Assembly: GCF_000014865.1 (NCBI RefSeq)
Contig: NC_008576.1
Span: 124,001-188,000, forward strand
Origin: Magnetococcus marinus MC-1
GTDB lineage: Bacteria > Pseudomonadota > Magnetococcia > Magnetococcales > Magnetococcaceae
Direction: 5' to 3'
DNA length: 64,000 nt
Shown: one piece after another, positions 17,254 to 27,063 of the stretch
Layout of the letters: each line of letters begins with the position of its first letter
Position numbering within the stretch: position 1 is the stretch's first letter
Notes under the pieces: generated by a model
What the model was told of the DNA's origin: nothing
What the model saw: the letters and a program-made list of their open reading frames with translations, nothing else
The model's database searches: none
Program-made: the position numbers and the translations under genes

Positions 17254-20200
17254 TTACTCATAAGCCGCCAACCCCGATATCTCCCGCCCGCCGGCCTGTT
17301 TCTTCAACAATGGGACCAACTCCTCCATCAACGCCAGCTCGGCCTTGCTGCGATCCTTCCAGCCCAGTTCCAGCGGCGCGAAGAGGTCGTTTAGCTGCTC
17401 GCCATCGAAGATCATGCGGTCCAGAATGCCCACGACCAAGCCTTGCAGGGCGTCGCGTTCCAGCCCGTGCCGTTGGGCCAGCGCGGCCAGTTCCCCTTCG
17501 GCCTTGTGCGCCTTGAAGCTCTGGTAGCCATCGCGAATGGCCTCTACACTCCGCCCTTGGCCCTCTTCCAGGGTTTTGATGTAGGCGGTGATCTCCTCGC
17601 GCTCCGCCATCAGGTTGCTGTTGGTGGCGAGCAGGTTGATGATTTGGTCGCGGCTCATGCTCTGCTTGCCTGGTAGCTGCTGGGTAAAGCGGGAGACCAA
17701 GCCCATGATGTAGTCGTAGTCGATCATGGCCGAGGAGAAGAGCACAAACTCAAAATCGAGCTGCTCGATGGCATCCTTGGCTTCGCTGGCCTCTATGCCG
17801 CTCTTGCCCTGCTGCGCCTTGAGGCGCTGGGCGGTCTCCAGGTACATGCCCTTAAAGCCACGCAATTGCTCGGCTGGCAGGTACTGCTCGATCTGCTGTT
17901 TTTGCGCGTCGCTCAGGTCGGTGTATTGGTCAAGCTGGGTCTTGAGGCGCTGCACCTCCTTGAAACAGTTAATGAACTCGGCACGGGCGACATCGCCCTT
18001 GAGGTCGTTGACCGCAGCGGGGGTGCAGGGCTGGCCCTGGGCCTGCATAAACGCTTCCAATCGCTTTACGGCGCTATCGAGCTTGTCGATGACCTTGGGG
18101 GCCGGGTCCACCAGCCAGATTTCACGGGAGCGGGTGACATCTTCACCAGAGAAGAGGGCGATGGCCTCGTCAACGGCCCCTTTCTGAGCGCGAAAATCGA
18201 GAATATTGCCGTAGGGCTTGGTGTCGTTGAGCATCCGGTTGGTGCGCGAGAGAGCTTGAATCAAACCATGGTGCTTGAGGTTCTTGTCCACATACAGGGT
18301 ATTGAGGTACTGGGCGTCAAAACCGGTGAGCAGCATATCCACCACAATGGTGAGGTCGATCTTGTTTTTGCGCAGGAAGTCGCTGTTGGGGTACTTCTGA
18401 TCCTTGATGCGCAGTTGCACATCCTGATAGTAAAGATCAAACTCGCCAAGCTTATGGTTGGTACCATATTGGGTGTTGTAGTCGGCAATGATCTGTTGCA
18501 GCGCGGCCTTTTTCCGCTCCGGCTCCTGCTGGTTGTCGTCCTTCTCCTGGGGCAGGTCTTCTTGTAGCTGTTTGACATCCTTGTTGCCCTCCGCCGGGGG
18601 CGAGAAGACGCAGGCAATGTGAAGCGGGATGAAGTCGGGGTCTTCCTCCCGGCGCTCGGCCTGGGCTTGCTTGAACAGCTCATAATAATTAATGGCGTCG
18701 TTGATGGAGGCGGTGGCCAGGAGGGCGTTAAAGCGGCGGTGATCGGTGGCGGCGTCGTGCTTCTTCAGGATGGTATCCACCACGAGGCGCTGGGTTTCGG
18801 GCCGGGTGAGACTGGTGGTGTTAGCTTTGGCCTTATCGCCTGCGGGTGATGCAGCCTCGGGCTTAAAGTAGTCGATGTGAAAACGCAGCACGTTGCGGTC
18901 ATCAATGGCGTGGGTGATGGTGTAGGCGTGCAGACGTTTTTCAAAGATCTCCTCGGTGGTCTTGTGGGAGGCAAGTTCACCATCGACCTGGGTATAGCTG
19001 GCGTTCTGCTCAAAGATGGGCGTGCCGGTAAAGCCGAACAGTTGCGCCTTGGGGAAGAATTCCTTGATGGCCTTGTGGTTCTCGCCAAACTGGGAGCGGT
19101 GGCATTCGTCGAAGATGATGATGATGCGCTGGTCGCGTAGCGGAGCAAGCCGCTCCTTAAAGGTGGGCTTGCCCTTCTCCTTGTATTGCTGAGCCTTATT
19201 GCCGGTTTCATCCAGGGCCAGGCCGAGCTTCTGGATGGTGGTGACGATCACCTTGTGGGCGTAGTCCTCCGAGAGCAGACGGCGCACCAGGGTTTCGGTG
19301 TTGGTGTTCTCCTCGACGCAACCTTCCTGAAACCTGTTGAATTCGATGCGGGTCTGGCGGTCCAGGTCTTTGCGGTCCACCACGAAGAGACATTTCTCGA
19401 TGTCCAGGTTGTCCTTGAGCAGGGTAGAGGCCTTGAAGGAGGTAAGGGTCTTCCCGCTGCCGGTGGTGTGCCAGATGTAGCCGTTGCCCCGGTTCTGGTG
19501 GATACAGTCGACAATGGCCTGGACCGCATAGATCTGGTAGGGGCGCATGATCAGCAGCTTCTGCTCGCTGACGACCAGCACCATGTAGCGACTGATCATC
19601 TGCCCCAGGGTACACTTGGCCAGAAATTTCTCAGCAAAGTCGTCTAGGTGGCACACTTTGCGGTTGTCTTTATCGGCCCATTGGTAGATGGGCAAAAAAC
19701 GCTCTTCGGCGTTGAAGGCAAAGTGCTGGTTGTGGTTGTTGGTGAAGTACCAAGTGTCATCGCGGTTACTGACGATAAAAAGCTGCATAAAACAGAGCAG
19801 CGTGTTGGCGTAGCCGGTGCCGGAGTCGTTGCGGTACTCGATAATCTGCTCCATAGCCCGGCGTGGGTTGATGCCGAGGCTCTTCAGCTCAATTTGCACC
19901 AGCGGCAGGCCGTTGATGAGCAGGATCACGTCATAGCGGTGGTGACTGTTGTCGGTGTTAATACGTAGCTGATGGATGACCTCGAACTCGTTTTTGCACC
20001 AATCCTTAAGGTTGACCAACATGTAGTCCAGCGGGGTGCCGTCTTCACGTTCGATATAGCCATACTCGCGTAGGGTTTTGGCGGCCTGGAAAACATCGGC
20101 GGTGATGATCTCATCACGCAGCCGGGTGAACTCGGCATCGGTCAGACGGACACGGTTGAGCGCGTTAAATTTCTCGCGAAAATTATTCTCAAGGGAGGCT

Positions 20201-20283
20201 CGATCACGAATATCCTTGCGAAAGCTGTATTTGAGCTCTCCTAGCTTAGTAATAAAATCTTGTTCTATTTGTTGTTCGGTCAT
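17254..20283 (-). CDS. hsdR: Type I restriction enzyme motor/nuclease subunit HsdR
   Basis: A 1009-residue endonuclease and translocase subunit that cuts unmodified DNA after ATP-driven translocation. In order: a PD-(D/E)xK nuclease (Asp118, then IELK with Glu132 and Lys134), P-loop GSGKT (275-279), DECH box (392-395), the second RecA-like domain with VVDMLLTGFDAQYLNTLYVD and LIQALSRTNR, then a long helical C terminus. ATG 20283 gives MTEQQIEQDFITKL; an in-frame ATG at 20301 adds six residues. It is the first gene of the operon. Its last ~90 bases recur between dinD and hsdS. Confidence 0.95.
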   Translation of the reverse strand: MTEQQIEQDFITKLGELKYSFRKDIRDRASLENNFREKFNALNRVRLTDAEFTRLRDEIITADVFQAAKTLREYGYIEREDGTPLDYMLVNLKDWCKNEFEVIHQLRINTDNSHHRYDVILLINGLPLVQIELKSLGINPRRAMEQIIEYRNDSGTGYANTLLCFMQLFIVSNRDDTWYFTNNHNQHFAFNAEERFLPIYQWADKDNRKVCHLDDFAEKFLAKCTLGQMISRYMVLVVSEQKLLIMRPYQIYAVQAIVDCIHQNRGNGYIWHTTGSGKTLTSFKASTLLKDNLDIEKCLFVVDRKDLDRQTRIEFNRFQEGCVEENTNTETLVRRLLSEDYAHKVIVTTIQKLGLALDETGNKAQQYKEKGKPTFKERLAPLRDQRIIIIFDECHRSQFGENHKAIKEFFPKAQLFGFTGTPIFEQNASYTQVDGELASHKTTEEIFEKRLHAYTITHAIDDRNVLRFHIDYFKPEAASPAGDKAKANTTSLTRPETQRLVVDTILKKHDAATDHRRFNALLATASINDAINYYELFKQAQAERREEDPDFIPLHIACVFSPPAEGNKDVKQLQEDLPQEKDDNQQEPERKKAALQQIIADYNTQYGTNHKLGEFDLYYQDVQLRIKDQKYPNSDFLRKNKIDLTIVVDMLLTGFDAQYLNTLYVDKNLKHHGLIQALSRTNRMLNDTKPYGNILDFRAQKGAVDEAIALFSGEDVTRSREIWLVDPAPKVIDKLDSAVKRLEAFMQAQGQPCTPAAVNDLKGDVARAEFINCFKEVQRLKTQLDQYTDLSDAQKQQIEQYLPAEQLRGFKGMYLETAQRLKAQQGKSGIEASEAKDAIEQLDFEFVLFSSAMIDYDYIMGLVSRFTQQLPGKQSMSRDQIINLLATNSNLMAEREEITAYIKTLEEGQGRSVEAIRDGYQSFKAHKAEGELAALAQRHGLERDALQGLVVGILDRMIFDGEQLNDLFAPLELGWKDRSKAELALMEELVPLLKKQAGGREISGLAAYE

Positions 20284-20546
20284 TGAGTCTATTCCAATCA
20301 TGCGACAGGCTGCTGTCTGTTTTTGACAAAATAGGCACAGGGCACCGCTTATTCATGATGGTATGATGGATAAAAAAAAGCGGCCTTTAAGGGATTGGGC
20401 CAGCGTACCGAAACACCCAACGCGTCAGACTATCTTGAAACATGCCAAGACGCAACGCTGCCCAACCTCCTTGACGCCACTGTAAACAGGACGCTGGCTC
20501 AACCATGCCTCGGAAAACGGGCTTAGGCGCCGCTCTACCAGCAGAC
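20284..20546. other. Upstream region of the restriction operon
   Basis: About 260 bp between the hsdR start and the ogt terminator. It should hold the hsdR promoter. A TATGATGGATAAAA-like AT-rich patch lies near 20360, but no clear -35/-10 pair is seen. No open frame with a ribosome site and no tRNA. Confidence 0.4.
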
Positions 20547-20584
20547 ATAAAAACGGGCTAAAGGGTACTTGCCCCTTCAGCCCG
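20547..20584 (-). terminator. Rho-independent terminator downstream of ogt
   Basis: On the minus strand CGGGCTGAAGGGG and CCCTTTAGCCCG pair around CAAGTA and are followed by five T. A second small hairpin (CCCCC/GGGGG) lies just before it at 20597-20609. Confidence 0.75.
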
Positions 20585-20685
20585 AAAACCAACAACCCCC
20601 GCAGGGGGATTCCTTAAAAAAATGCGCAGGGGTTAAACCCTGTAAAAAAACCGCCGTTGAGACGCCGTAAAGATGGCCGTGACGC

Positions 20686-21177
20686 CTAACAAGCCTGACG
20701 GAAAGGAATGCCAATATCCCCGATCAAGGCCCCCTCCAGGCTCAGCAGGGTGCGCTTGGTGTGCAAACCACCATGACCACTGTAACCCCCCAACTCCTTG
20801 GCACCCACCACCCGGTGACAAGGAATCACCACCGGGATAGGGTTCTGCCCCGCCGCCACACCCACCGCCCGCGCCGAGCTGTTTAATCGCTTGGCTAACT
20901 CACCATAGGTAATGGTCTGACCAGGGCCAACCCGGCTAATCTCACGCCATACTTTTTGCTGAAATACCGTACCCGCTGGGCGTACCGGAAAATCCACCCC
21001 ACGGGGTGCCCGGCGGAAATGGTCATCCAACCAATGGGTAATACGACGACACAATGCCGCATCCTCCAGCGGTTCTGCCATGGAGTCCGGTAAAGACCAA
21101 GAGAGTGCAACCAAGGCACCCTGACGAATCTCCAGCCATAGCATGCCTACTTGCGAATCATAAGGCAAAAAAGACAT
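20686..21177 (-). CDS. ogt: Methylated-DNA--protein-cysteine methyltransferase
   Basis: A 163-residue suicide DNA-repair protein that removes alkyl groups from O6 of guanine. The acceptor cysteine is Cys120 in VVIPCHRVVG, followed by LGGYSGHGGLHTKRTLL. The helix-turn-helix part contains QTITYGELAKRLNSSARAVG. The N-terminal domain is short, as in Ogt rather than Ada. A strong GGGAGGAG precedes the ATG at 21177. It is monocistronic with its own terminator. Confidence 0.93.
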   Translation of the reverse strand: MSFLPYDSQVGMLWLEIRQGALVALSWSLPDSMAEPLEDAALCRRITHWLDDHFRRAPRGVDFPVRPAGTVFQQKVWREISRVGPGQTITYGELAKRLNSSARAVGVAAGQNPIPVVIPCHRVVGAKELGGYSGHGGLHTKRTLLSLEGALIGDIGIPFRQAC

Positions 21178-21441
21178 AGGATCTCCTCCCAGGTACTACC
21201 CCCTAAAGGCCAGGGGTTAAGGGTCCAAATGGACAAGGCGCTATGCAGTTGACCCAATGTGTGTCAAGGATCTAAATGCACTATATCCAGTAAGATCGGA
21301 AAAAGATATTGAATTCCAAAGAAAAAAAATTGTCTCAACGCATTTTAGGGGATATTGGGCAGTAAAAAAGCGTAGTTAACACGCCCATAAGCATAGCGAG
21401 GTGTGTGTATTGAAAAGGTTTAATTATTTGAATTAGCAAAC
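21178..21441. other. Spacer upstream of ogt
   Basis: AT-rich sequence carrying the presumed ogt promoter. No gene, repeat or other structure supported before the rpmE terminator at 21442. Confidence 0.4.
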
Positions 21442-21475
21442 AAAAAGCCCAGCACCTAAGCGTGCTGGGCTTTTT
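21442..21475. terminator. Terminator downstream of rpmE
   Basis: AAAAAGCCCAGCACC and CGTGCTGGGCTTTTT form a strong GC stem with A and T tracts on either side, so it can act on both strands. It lies about 30 bp beyond the rpmE stop. Confidence 0.85.
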
Positions 21476-21505
21476 AATGCGTCGGTTAAGGCGCAGGTAC
21501 TATTT

Positions 21506-21715
21506 TTACTGGTCTTGCATACCATATTTACGGCGGAAGCGCTCAACACGACCGGCGGTATCCACCAACTTATGCTTACCGGTATAAAACGGATGACACT
21601 CTGAGCAGATACCCAGGGTGAGGTCGCCGGCTGTGGAGCGGGTCTTGATTTCGTTAGAGCAGCTGGCACACGTAAAAGTGGCCTCTTCATACTTGGGGTG
21701 GATGCCTTCTTTCAT
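21506..21715 (-). CDS. rpmE: 50S ribosomal protein L31
   Basis: A 69-residue L31 starting [12 protein letters not shown]. It keeps the zinc-binding cysteines (CASC and CSEC) and the family segments [16 protein letters not shown] and [15 protein letters not shown], so it is the zinc-containing form. The longer frame to 21790 is rejected because the family begins at MK. rpmE follows rho on the same strand, a common pairing, with about 160 bp between. Confidence 0.95.
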   Translation of the reverse strand: MKEGIHPKYEEATFTCASCSNEIKTRSTAGDLTLGICSECHPFYTGKHKLVDTAGRVERFRRKYGMQDQ

Positions 21716-21878
21716 GGTGCTTCGTCCTTGCTGGCTCGGCGGCTCTGTTCTTGGGTTTACATGTCCATACCCGTTGGCCTCCATGACCATCGGGCTATAT
21801 TAACGGATTGAAAGCAAAGCACCTTTTAACCTTAAATCACACGCTTGGTTATGGGGTGTGCCGCCTTCTTTGCCTCCA

Positions 21879-23132
21879 TTATCCGTTCATGCTTTCGAAA
21901 AATTCGCTATTATCCTTGGTTGCACGCAATTTGTCCAGTAGGAAACTCATCGAATCCAAAGGACCCATGGGTAACAGGATGCGGCGCAACACCCACAGCT
22001 TGGAAAGCTCATCGCGTTCGGTGAGCAACTCTTCCTTACGGGTGCCCGATTTGGCAATATCAATGGCTGGGAAGGTGCGCTTTTCAACCAACTTGCGGTC
22101 CAGGTGGACCTCCATATTACCGGTACCCTTGAACTCTTCAAAGATCACTTCATCCATACGCGAACCGGTATCTACCAAGGCGGTGGCAAGAATGGTCAGC
22201 GAGCCGCCCTCTTCCACATTACGCGCCGCCCCAAAGAAACGCTTGGGACGCTGCAAGGCGTTGGCATCAATACCCCCAGAGAGCACCTTGCCCGAGGAGG
22301 GAGCCACCGTGTTATAGGCACGGGCCAGACGGGTAATGGAGTCCAGCAAAATAACCACATCGCGCTTATGTTCCACCAGACGCTTGGCCTTTTCCAGCAC
22401 CATCTCGGCAACCTGCACGTGACGGGTGGCCGGTTCGTCAAAGGTCGAAGAGACCACCTCACCCTTGACCGAGCGCTTCATGTCCGTCACCTCCTCGGGG
22501 CGCTCGTCGATAAGCAGCACCAGCAGTACGGTGTCGGGATGATTTTCCGCAATAGAGTGGGCAATCTTCTGCATCAGCATGGTCTTGCCGGTGCGTGGCT
22601 GGGCCACAATCAGACCGCGCTGACCCTTGCCAATGGGTACGATCAGATCCATCACCCGGGCCTCAAGATTGCTCGACTCGTCGGCGATCTCCATCTTGAG
22701 GCGCTCATCGGGATAGAGCGGGGTGAGGTTATCAAAGAGAATTTTATTCCGCGCCTTCAAGGGGTCTTCATAGTTAATGCGCTCAACCCGTAGCAGGGCA
22801 AAGTAGCGCTCACTCTCTTTCGGGGCGCGAATCTGCCCCTCCACCACATCACCGGTGCGCAAGCCAAAGCGGCGGATCTGGGAGGGGGAGACATAGATAT
22901 CATCGGGACCCGGCAGATAGTTGGTGTCTGGCGCACGCAGAAAACCAAAGCCATCCTGCAAGACCTCCAGAACCCCCTCTCCGTAGATCTGACCGTTATT
23001 TTCACTTTCGGTCTTCAGCAGGGCGTAGATGAGCTCCTGTCGACGCATGCCGCTGTAGTTTTCAATTTTCCGTTCCTCTGCGATTTCGGAGAGTTGGGAA
23101 GCATTCATTGCTTTTAGGTCTTTGAGATTCAT
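21879..23132 (-). CDS. rho: Transcription termination factor Rho
   Basis: A 417-residue hexameric RNA helicase that ends transcription. Hallmarks are the N-terminal helical domain ([16 protein letters not shown]), the RNA-binding cold-shock-like domain ([20 protein letters not shown]), P-loop PRTGKT, Walker [17 protein letters not shown], the Q-loop region [12 protein letters not shown] and the R-loop/secondary site [23 protein letters not shown] 23132 gives the canonical N terminus. rpmE lies downstream on the same strand. Confidence 0.98.
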   Translation of the reverse strand: MNLKDLKAMNASQLSEIAEERKIENYSGMRRQELIYALLKTESENNGQIYGEGVLEVLQDGFGFLRAPDTNYLPGPDDIYVSPSQIRRFGLRTGDVVEGQIRAPKESERYFALLRVERINYEDPLKARNKILFDNLTPLYPDERLKMEIADESSNLEARVMDLIVPIGKGQRGLIVAQPRTGKTMLMQKIAHSIAENHPDTVLLVLLIDERPEEVTDMKRSVKGEVVSSTFDEPATRHVQVAEMVLEKAKRLVEHKRDVVILLDSITRLARAYNTVAPSSGKVLSGGIDANALQRPKRFFGAARNVEEGGSLTILATALVDTGSRMDEVIFEEFKGTGNMEVHLDRKLVEKRTFPAIDIAKSGTRKEELLTERDELSKLWVLRRILLPMGPLDSMSFLLDKLRATKDNSEFFESMNG

Positions 23133-23441
23133 GAGAGTACACATAGGTGGTCTGGAGAAAGGAAGATTAGATTAGCGAACGCGGGACACCGTGCCATTTG
23201 GGCACCTGTGCGCACATCCTAACTGTGCCGAACCTCATCAAGGGACGATGTTCAAGATCCATTGTGATTGTTGGGCGCGTCGCACTGGCGAACGGTCCCA
23301 AGGTTTACGCACCAAAAAAGCCCGCTCTTGCGGATTTTTAGGTGATTTTTGTAGGCCGGGGAAACGATACTGAGACCTCAGTCGTGTCGGATTCCAGCAA
23401 AAACTACTTTTACTTCACCGGAAAGTCAAACGAAAAACAGC
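23133..23441. other. Divergent rho/truD intergenic region
   Basis: About 310 bp that should contain both divergent promoters. A perfect small palindrome, ACTGAG-AC-CTCAGT, lies near 23369-23382. No gene or convincing riboswitch is seen. Confidence 0.4.
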
Positions 23442-24494
23442 ATGAATCATGAAATTTCAGACATACAGCCACATTTGCCCAAACTGACCAGCCAACCGGG
23501 TTTGGGGGGGCAACTGAAACAACAACCGGAAGATTTTTTGGTCGAGGAGCTACGTCCCAACCCCTTGAGTGGCGAGGGTGAACACTGGATTGTGCGCATT
23601 ATCAAACGAGATTTGACCACCGATCAGGTGGCGGCTTGGTTGGCGAAACGGTTTGCAGTGCCCCAAAAGGATGTGGGGTTTGCTGGGCAAAAGGATCGTC
23701 AGGCGGTGACCATACAGGACTTTTCGGTCTATCTGCCGGGGCAGGCCCCGCCGCAGGGGTGGGCGGATGATCCCTTGCCGGGCATAACCATCCACTCTGT
23801 GGGGCGAGATCGGCGCAAGATTAAGCCGGGCATGCTCAGCGGCAACCGTTTTGTGATCCGACTACGGGGCTGCGATGGTGCCCTGAGTGCAAGCCAGCGG
23901 CAGCAGCTGGCCGATGCGACCCAGGCGCGTCTATTGCGCTATGGTGCGCCCAACTATTTTGGTCCCCAGCGCTTTGGTCGAGATGGGGATAACTGGCAGG
24001 CGGGTTTAAAGCTGTTGCGTGCGGGCCGCAAGCGGCGTAAGGGCAACCGTAATACCGAGGCCTTGCAGATCTCAGCGGTGCGTTCCGAGCTGTTTAATCG
24101 GGTGGTCACGGCCCGTTTGCAACAGGGGCTGTTTAACACCCTGTTGCTGGGGGATGTGGTGCAGTTGGCGGGGCGTACAGCGGCCTTTCGGGTAGAGGAT
24201 TTAGCGGCTGAGCAGCCCCGCTTTGATGCGGTGCAGATTCACCCTACCGGTCCTCTGTTTGGTCGAGACATGTTGGCCCCCACCGGTCAGGCCGCAGAGA
24301 TTGAGGCGGCCATTGCCCAAGCCGAGCCAGAGGCGATTGAGCTGCTGGAGCAGTTTGATATGCAAGGGGTACGTAAGTCTCTGCGACTTATACCCGGAGA
24401 GCTGAGCCACCACTGGGAGCAGGCCGACCTGATTGTCACCTTTACCCTGCCACGGGGCTGTTTTGCCACCAGTATTATGCGGGAGTATATGTAA
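23442..24494 (+). CDS. truD: tRNA pseudouridine(13) synthase TruD
   Basis: A 350-residue TruD-family pseudouridine synthase acting on U13 of tRNA-Glu. The catalytic aspartate is Asp85 in GFAGQKDRQAVTIQ. Further family segments are QQPEDFLVEEL, LSGNRFVIRLRG, GAPNYFGPQRFGRDG and LPRGCFATSIMREYM at the C terminus. The length is typical. It is divergent from rho and convergent with fpr. Confidence 0.95.
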   Translation: MNHEISDIQPHLPKLTSQPGLGGQLKQQPEDFLVEELRPNPLSGEGEHWIVRIIKRDLTTDQVAAWLAKRFAVPQKDVGFAGQKDRQAVTIQDFSVYLPGQAPPQGWADDPLPGITIHSVGRDRRKIKPGMLSGNRFVIRLRGCDGALSASQRQQLADATQARLLRYGAPNYFGPQRFGRDGDNWQAGLKLLRAGRKRRKGNRNTEALQISAVRSELFNRVVTARLQQGLFNTLLLGDVVQLAGRTAAFRVEDLAAEQPRFDAVQIHPTGPLFGRDMLAPTGQAAEIEAAIAQAEPEAIELLEQFDMQGVRKSLRLIPGELSHHWEQADLIVTFTLPRGCFATSIMREYM

Positions 24495-24502
24495 CCCATG
24501 AT

Positions 24503-24529
24503 GCAGCCCTGGCCGAGGGCCAGGGCTGC
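24503..24529. terminator. Hairpin between truD and fpr
   Basis: GCAGCCCTGGCC and GGCCAGGGCTGC pair perfectly over 12 bp around GAG, between two convergent genes. There is no long T-run on either side, so termination strength is uncertain. Confidence 0.55.
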
Positions 24530-24538
24530 TGGTTTACG

Positions 24539-25363
24539 TTACCAATATTTTTCGGCGTGCAGGTTGCCCGGCTCTTTTTTGCTGCCGGCATCATACCCGC
24601 ACTGTTCCACGAAATATTTCTCGGTAAACTCGATCATGCCGGGGTTGCCACACAGAAAAATATGGGTATGCGCAGGATCGACAGGGAACCCACAGGCCTC
24701 TTCCAACGCCTTTTTGTTCTCGACCCAGACATTCAAGCGGCCTGTGCGGCCCGACCAATCTTTATCATCCTGGGGGCGTGAAACCACGGGCACGTAGCGA
24801 AAGTGATCGCACTGGCGATTGAGTCCCTCCAACTCGGTACGGTAGCCCAGATCCCAGGAGTAACTGGCGCCATGCACCACCGCCATGGGTGTGATGGGGC
24901 AGCCAATGCCCAGTGCCATGGTGCGTACCATACTGATATAGGGGGCCAGCCCGGTGCCGGTGGAAACCATCAGGATATTGTGTCCGGGGGGGACGCGATC
25001 CAGGGTAAAATGGCCACTGGCGGATTTACCTAAAAACAGGCGCTCCCCCACCGCGAGGGCAAATAGGCGGGGGGTGAGCTCGCCGCTCTGCACCAGGGAG
25101 ATATAGAACTCTAAATGGGTCTCATGGCTGCCGCTGCTAATGGAATAAGCCCGGCGTACCAGACGTAGGGCCTTATCTTCGGGCACCTCTTCGGGGTCGG
25201 CTTCGGGAATACGGGGGGCGTTGCGTTGCAGGCCTAAAATGGCAAATTGACCTGCGAGGAATGGAAACGGTGTAACATCGGGTTTAACCCGGATGATCAT
25301 AAGGTTGGGCGTAATATCCAGACGCTCTACAACCGTGGCGTTATAGTCATTTGCGGTTGACAT
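24539..25363 (-). CDS. fpr: Ferredoxin--NADP reductase
   Basis: A 274-residue FAD enzyme moving electrons between NADPH and ferredoxin or flavodoxin. It has RRAYSISS (FAD binding), LVSTGTG-type NADP loop ILMVSTGTGLAPYISMVR, an HGASYSWDLGYR segment and IFLCGNPGMIE near the C terminus. A variable insert with several Glu and Asp residues sits around residue 50. ATG 25363 follows AAGGAGAGCTGTGC; the in-frame start at 25417 is rejected. Confidence 0.9.
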   Translation of the reverse strand: MSTANDYNATVVERLDITPNLMIIRVKPDVTPFPFLAGQFAILGLQRNAPRIPEADPEEVPEDKALRLVRRAYSISSGSHETHLEFYISLVQSGELTPRLFALAVGERLFLGKSASGHFTLDRVPPGHNILMVSTGTGLAPYISMVRTMALGIGCPITPMAVVHGASYSWDLGYRTELEGLNRQCDHFRYVPVVSRPQDDKDWSGRTGRLNVWVENKKALEEACGFPVDPAHTHIFLCGNPGMIEFTEKYFVEQCGYDAGSKKEPGNLHAEKYW

Positions 25364-25648
25364 GCACAGCTCTCCTTGGTAAGCGTGGTCCATCTGCTCT
25401 AGGTCCCATGTATACACCTATTTTTCCGTCAAGTGAACCGGACGAGTGCCTGTACGGTGTTGGCATGTCTGGTTTGCGCGGCAGCTCTGCTCTATACTGG
25501 CGGTCGGGGGGTGTTAAAAAAGGTCATACCCCCTCAATGGGTTCTGTTGTGGAATTCAGAGAGTCCGTTGCCAATTGTGTTGGGATTAAGCAGGATAGTG
25601 TACAATGGTAGCGCCCCCCTTAAATAATGTAGCTGTAGAGAATGGCTC

Positions 25649-26197
25649 ATGGTAACCACCGATCAACCCAGCAAGCCCGACATTATCCGCTATCTGTTGG
25701 AACAGGAGGGGCGCGTCATGCTCTGTGTGGATGCCACCCAGGAGCGGGTTGAGGTGCCACGCCGTTTTGCCAATGATAACAGTCTGCGGCTGGTGCTTAA
25801 TCGACAGATGCCACAGACCATCCATGTGGGTGAGGATGCGCTGGAGTCTGAGCTGCGCTTTGGGGGGATTCCCCACTACTGCATCATCCCCTATGAGACC
25901 CTGTGGGGGGCCTTTAATCCCGATACCGGCCATGGCATGTTGTGGCCCGATACCATGCCTAACGAGGTGCGCCAAAATTATTGGCTCTCCCAGGCGTTGC
26001 GTCAGGAGGGTGGCTTTGAGATGCCCGAAGGGGCGCTTAAACAGCTACAAAAGCTGCGCGAAGAGCAGGCGGCGGCCAGTGGGCGCCCTCAGTTACAGGT
26101 GGTGCCCAGTGATGGCCCAGCCAGCCCGCCCGCTCACCCAACCGATCAAGAGCCCCCACCAGAACGGCGCAAACCCACCCTGCGTTTGGTGAAATAA
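25649..26197 (+). CDS. sspB: ClpXP adaptor SspB-like protein
   Basis: A 182-residue adaptor that delivers ssrA-tagged and other proteins to ClpXP. The substrate-binding domain has VPRRFANDNSLRLVLNRQM and FGGIPHYCIIPYETLWGAF, as in the alphaproteobacterial SspB group. A proline-rich flexible linker then leads to the C-terminal tail PTLRLVK, which matches the ClpX-binding motif at the end of SspB proteins. It is divergent from fpr, with about 285 bp between. Confidence 0.88.
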   Translation: MVTTDQPSKPDIIRYLLEQEGRVMLCVDATQERVEVPRRFANDNSLRLVLNRQMPQTIHVGEDALESELRFGGIPHYCIIPYETLWGAFNPDTGHGMLWPDTMPNEVRQNYWLSQALRQEGGFEMPEGALKQLQKLREEQAAASGRPQLQVVPSDGPASPPAHPTDQEPPPERRKPTLRLVK

Positions 26198-26449
26198 CCT
26201 CGCCTACCTCCCACAAATGGCCAGAGGGACGGATTTCGTCAGGTGCGGTTTTGTGTGTGGGAACGCCCTCCCTCCCCTCCCCCGCAGGCAGCGGGATGGA
26301 TGGAAACAGGGCTGAAGCTGGAAAAAAAGGCGGCTGGGAGCCCCTGCGAATCCTTTATAAAAAACAACCACAATAAATGGACAACGATAAATCCCAGCGG
26401 CTTAGAAAAATTATTCCTAAAAGGTGCGCTAAAATGGAAAAGTGCGCCG
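26198..26449. other. Intergenic region after sspB
   Basis: A C-rich run (CCCTCCCTCCCCTCCCCC near 26268) followed by AT-rich sequence. No open frame with a ribosome site. Confidence 0.4.
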
Positions 26450-26492
26450 CGCATACAACTATTATTGACATTCGTGGTTGTATGCGTAAATA
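26450..26492 (+). promoter_or_regulatory. Promoter-like site inside a 10-bp inverted repeat
   Basis: CGCATACAAC (26450-26459) and GTTGTATGCG (26477-26486) are perfect inverted copies 17 bp apart. A consensus TTGACA (26465-26470) lies between them and TAAATA follows 16 bp later. The arrangement looks like a promoter with an operator covering it, driving the gene at 26542. Confidence 0.45.
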
Positions 26493-26541
26493 TGATTATA
26501 AGATTGTCGTGAGGGGTTCTATTTAAGATAAGGTTATTGCC

Positions 26542-27063
26542 ATGTTGAAAAAAATTATATCTGGAGGTCAAACGGGTGTAGATCGGGGGGCGTTAGACGC
26601 CGCCCTTAGCCAGGGGTTGTTGTGTGGTGGCTGGGTGCCTGCCAACCGCCGCGCGGAGGATGGCCCTATCCCACCCCGCTATCCGGTACGCGCCTTGGTG
26701 CGGGGGGGGTATCTGGTGCGAAACCGGCTGAATGTGCAGGATTCCGACGCCACCTTGATTATTACCGATGGGGCGCTGTCGGGGGGGACCGCCCGTTCCG
26801 TGGAGTTTGCCCGGCGTTTGGGGCGCCCCTTTTTGGTGCTTCAAATTACCCGCTGTTTGCAAGATGCCGATCTGCTGATCAAACTGTGCCAGTGGCTTAA
26901 GGTCTACGATGTTCAGGTGCTTAACGTAGCTGGTCCCCGAGAGAGCCGTAAACCCGGCATCTATCAACTTACCCGCCAATTTTTGGTCCAACTGATTAAG
27001 CGCAGCCAAGATCCTTGTCCCCTGGATCAACCCTATGAGGGAACGCCTCACAACGCGCTTTAG
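26542..27063 (+). CDS. Putative molybdenum-cofactor carrier protein (SLOG/YpsA-like)
   Basis: A 173-residue Rossmann-like protein starting MLKKIISGGQTGVDRGALDA. With the TLIITDGALSGGTARSVEFA segment, this matches the MoCo-carrier family (part of the SLOG/LOG-like superfamily). Family members bind molybdenum cofactor or nucleotide-like ligands; the precise role here is unknown. It is monogenic behind a promoter-like inverted repeat. Confidence 0.8.
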   Translation: MLKKIISGGQTGVDRGALDAALSQGLLCGGWVPANRRAEDGPIPPRYPVRALVRGGYLVRNRLNVQDSDATLIITDGALSGGTARSVEFARRLGRPFLVLQITRCLQDADLLIKLCQWLKVYDVQVLNVAGPRESRKPGIYQLTRQFLVQLIKRSQDPCPLDQPYEGTPHNAL

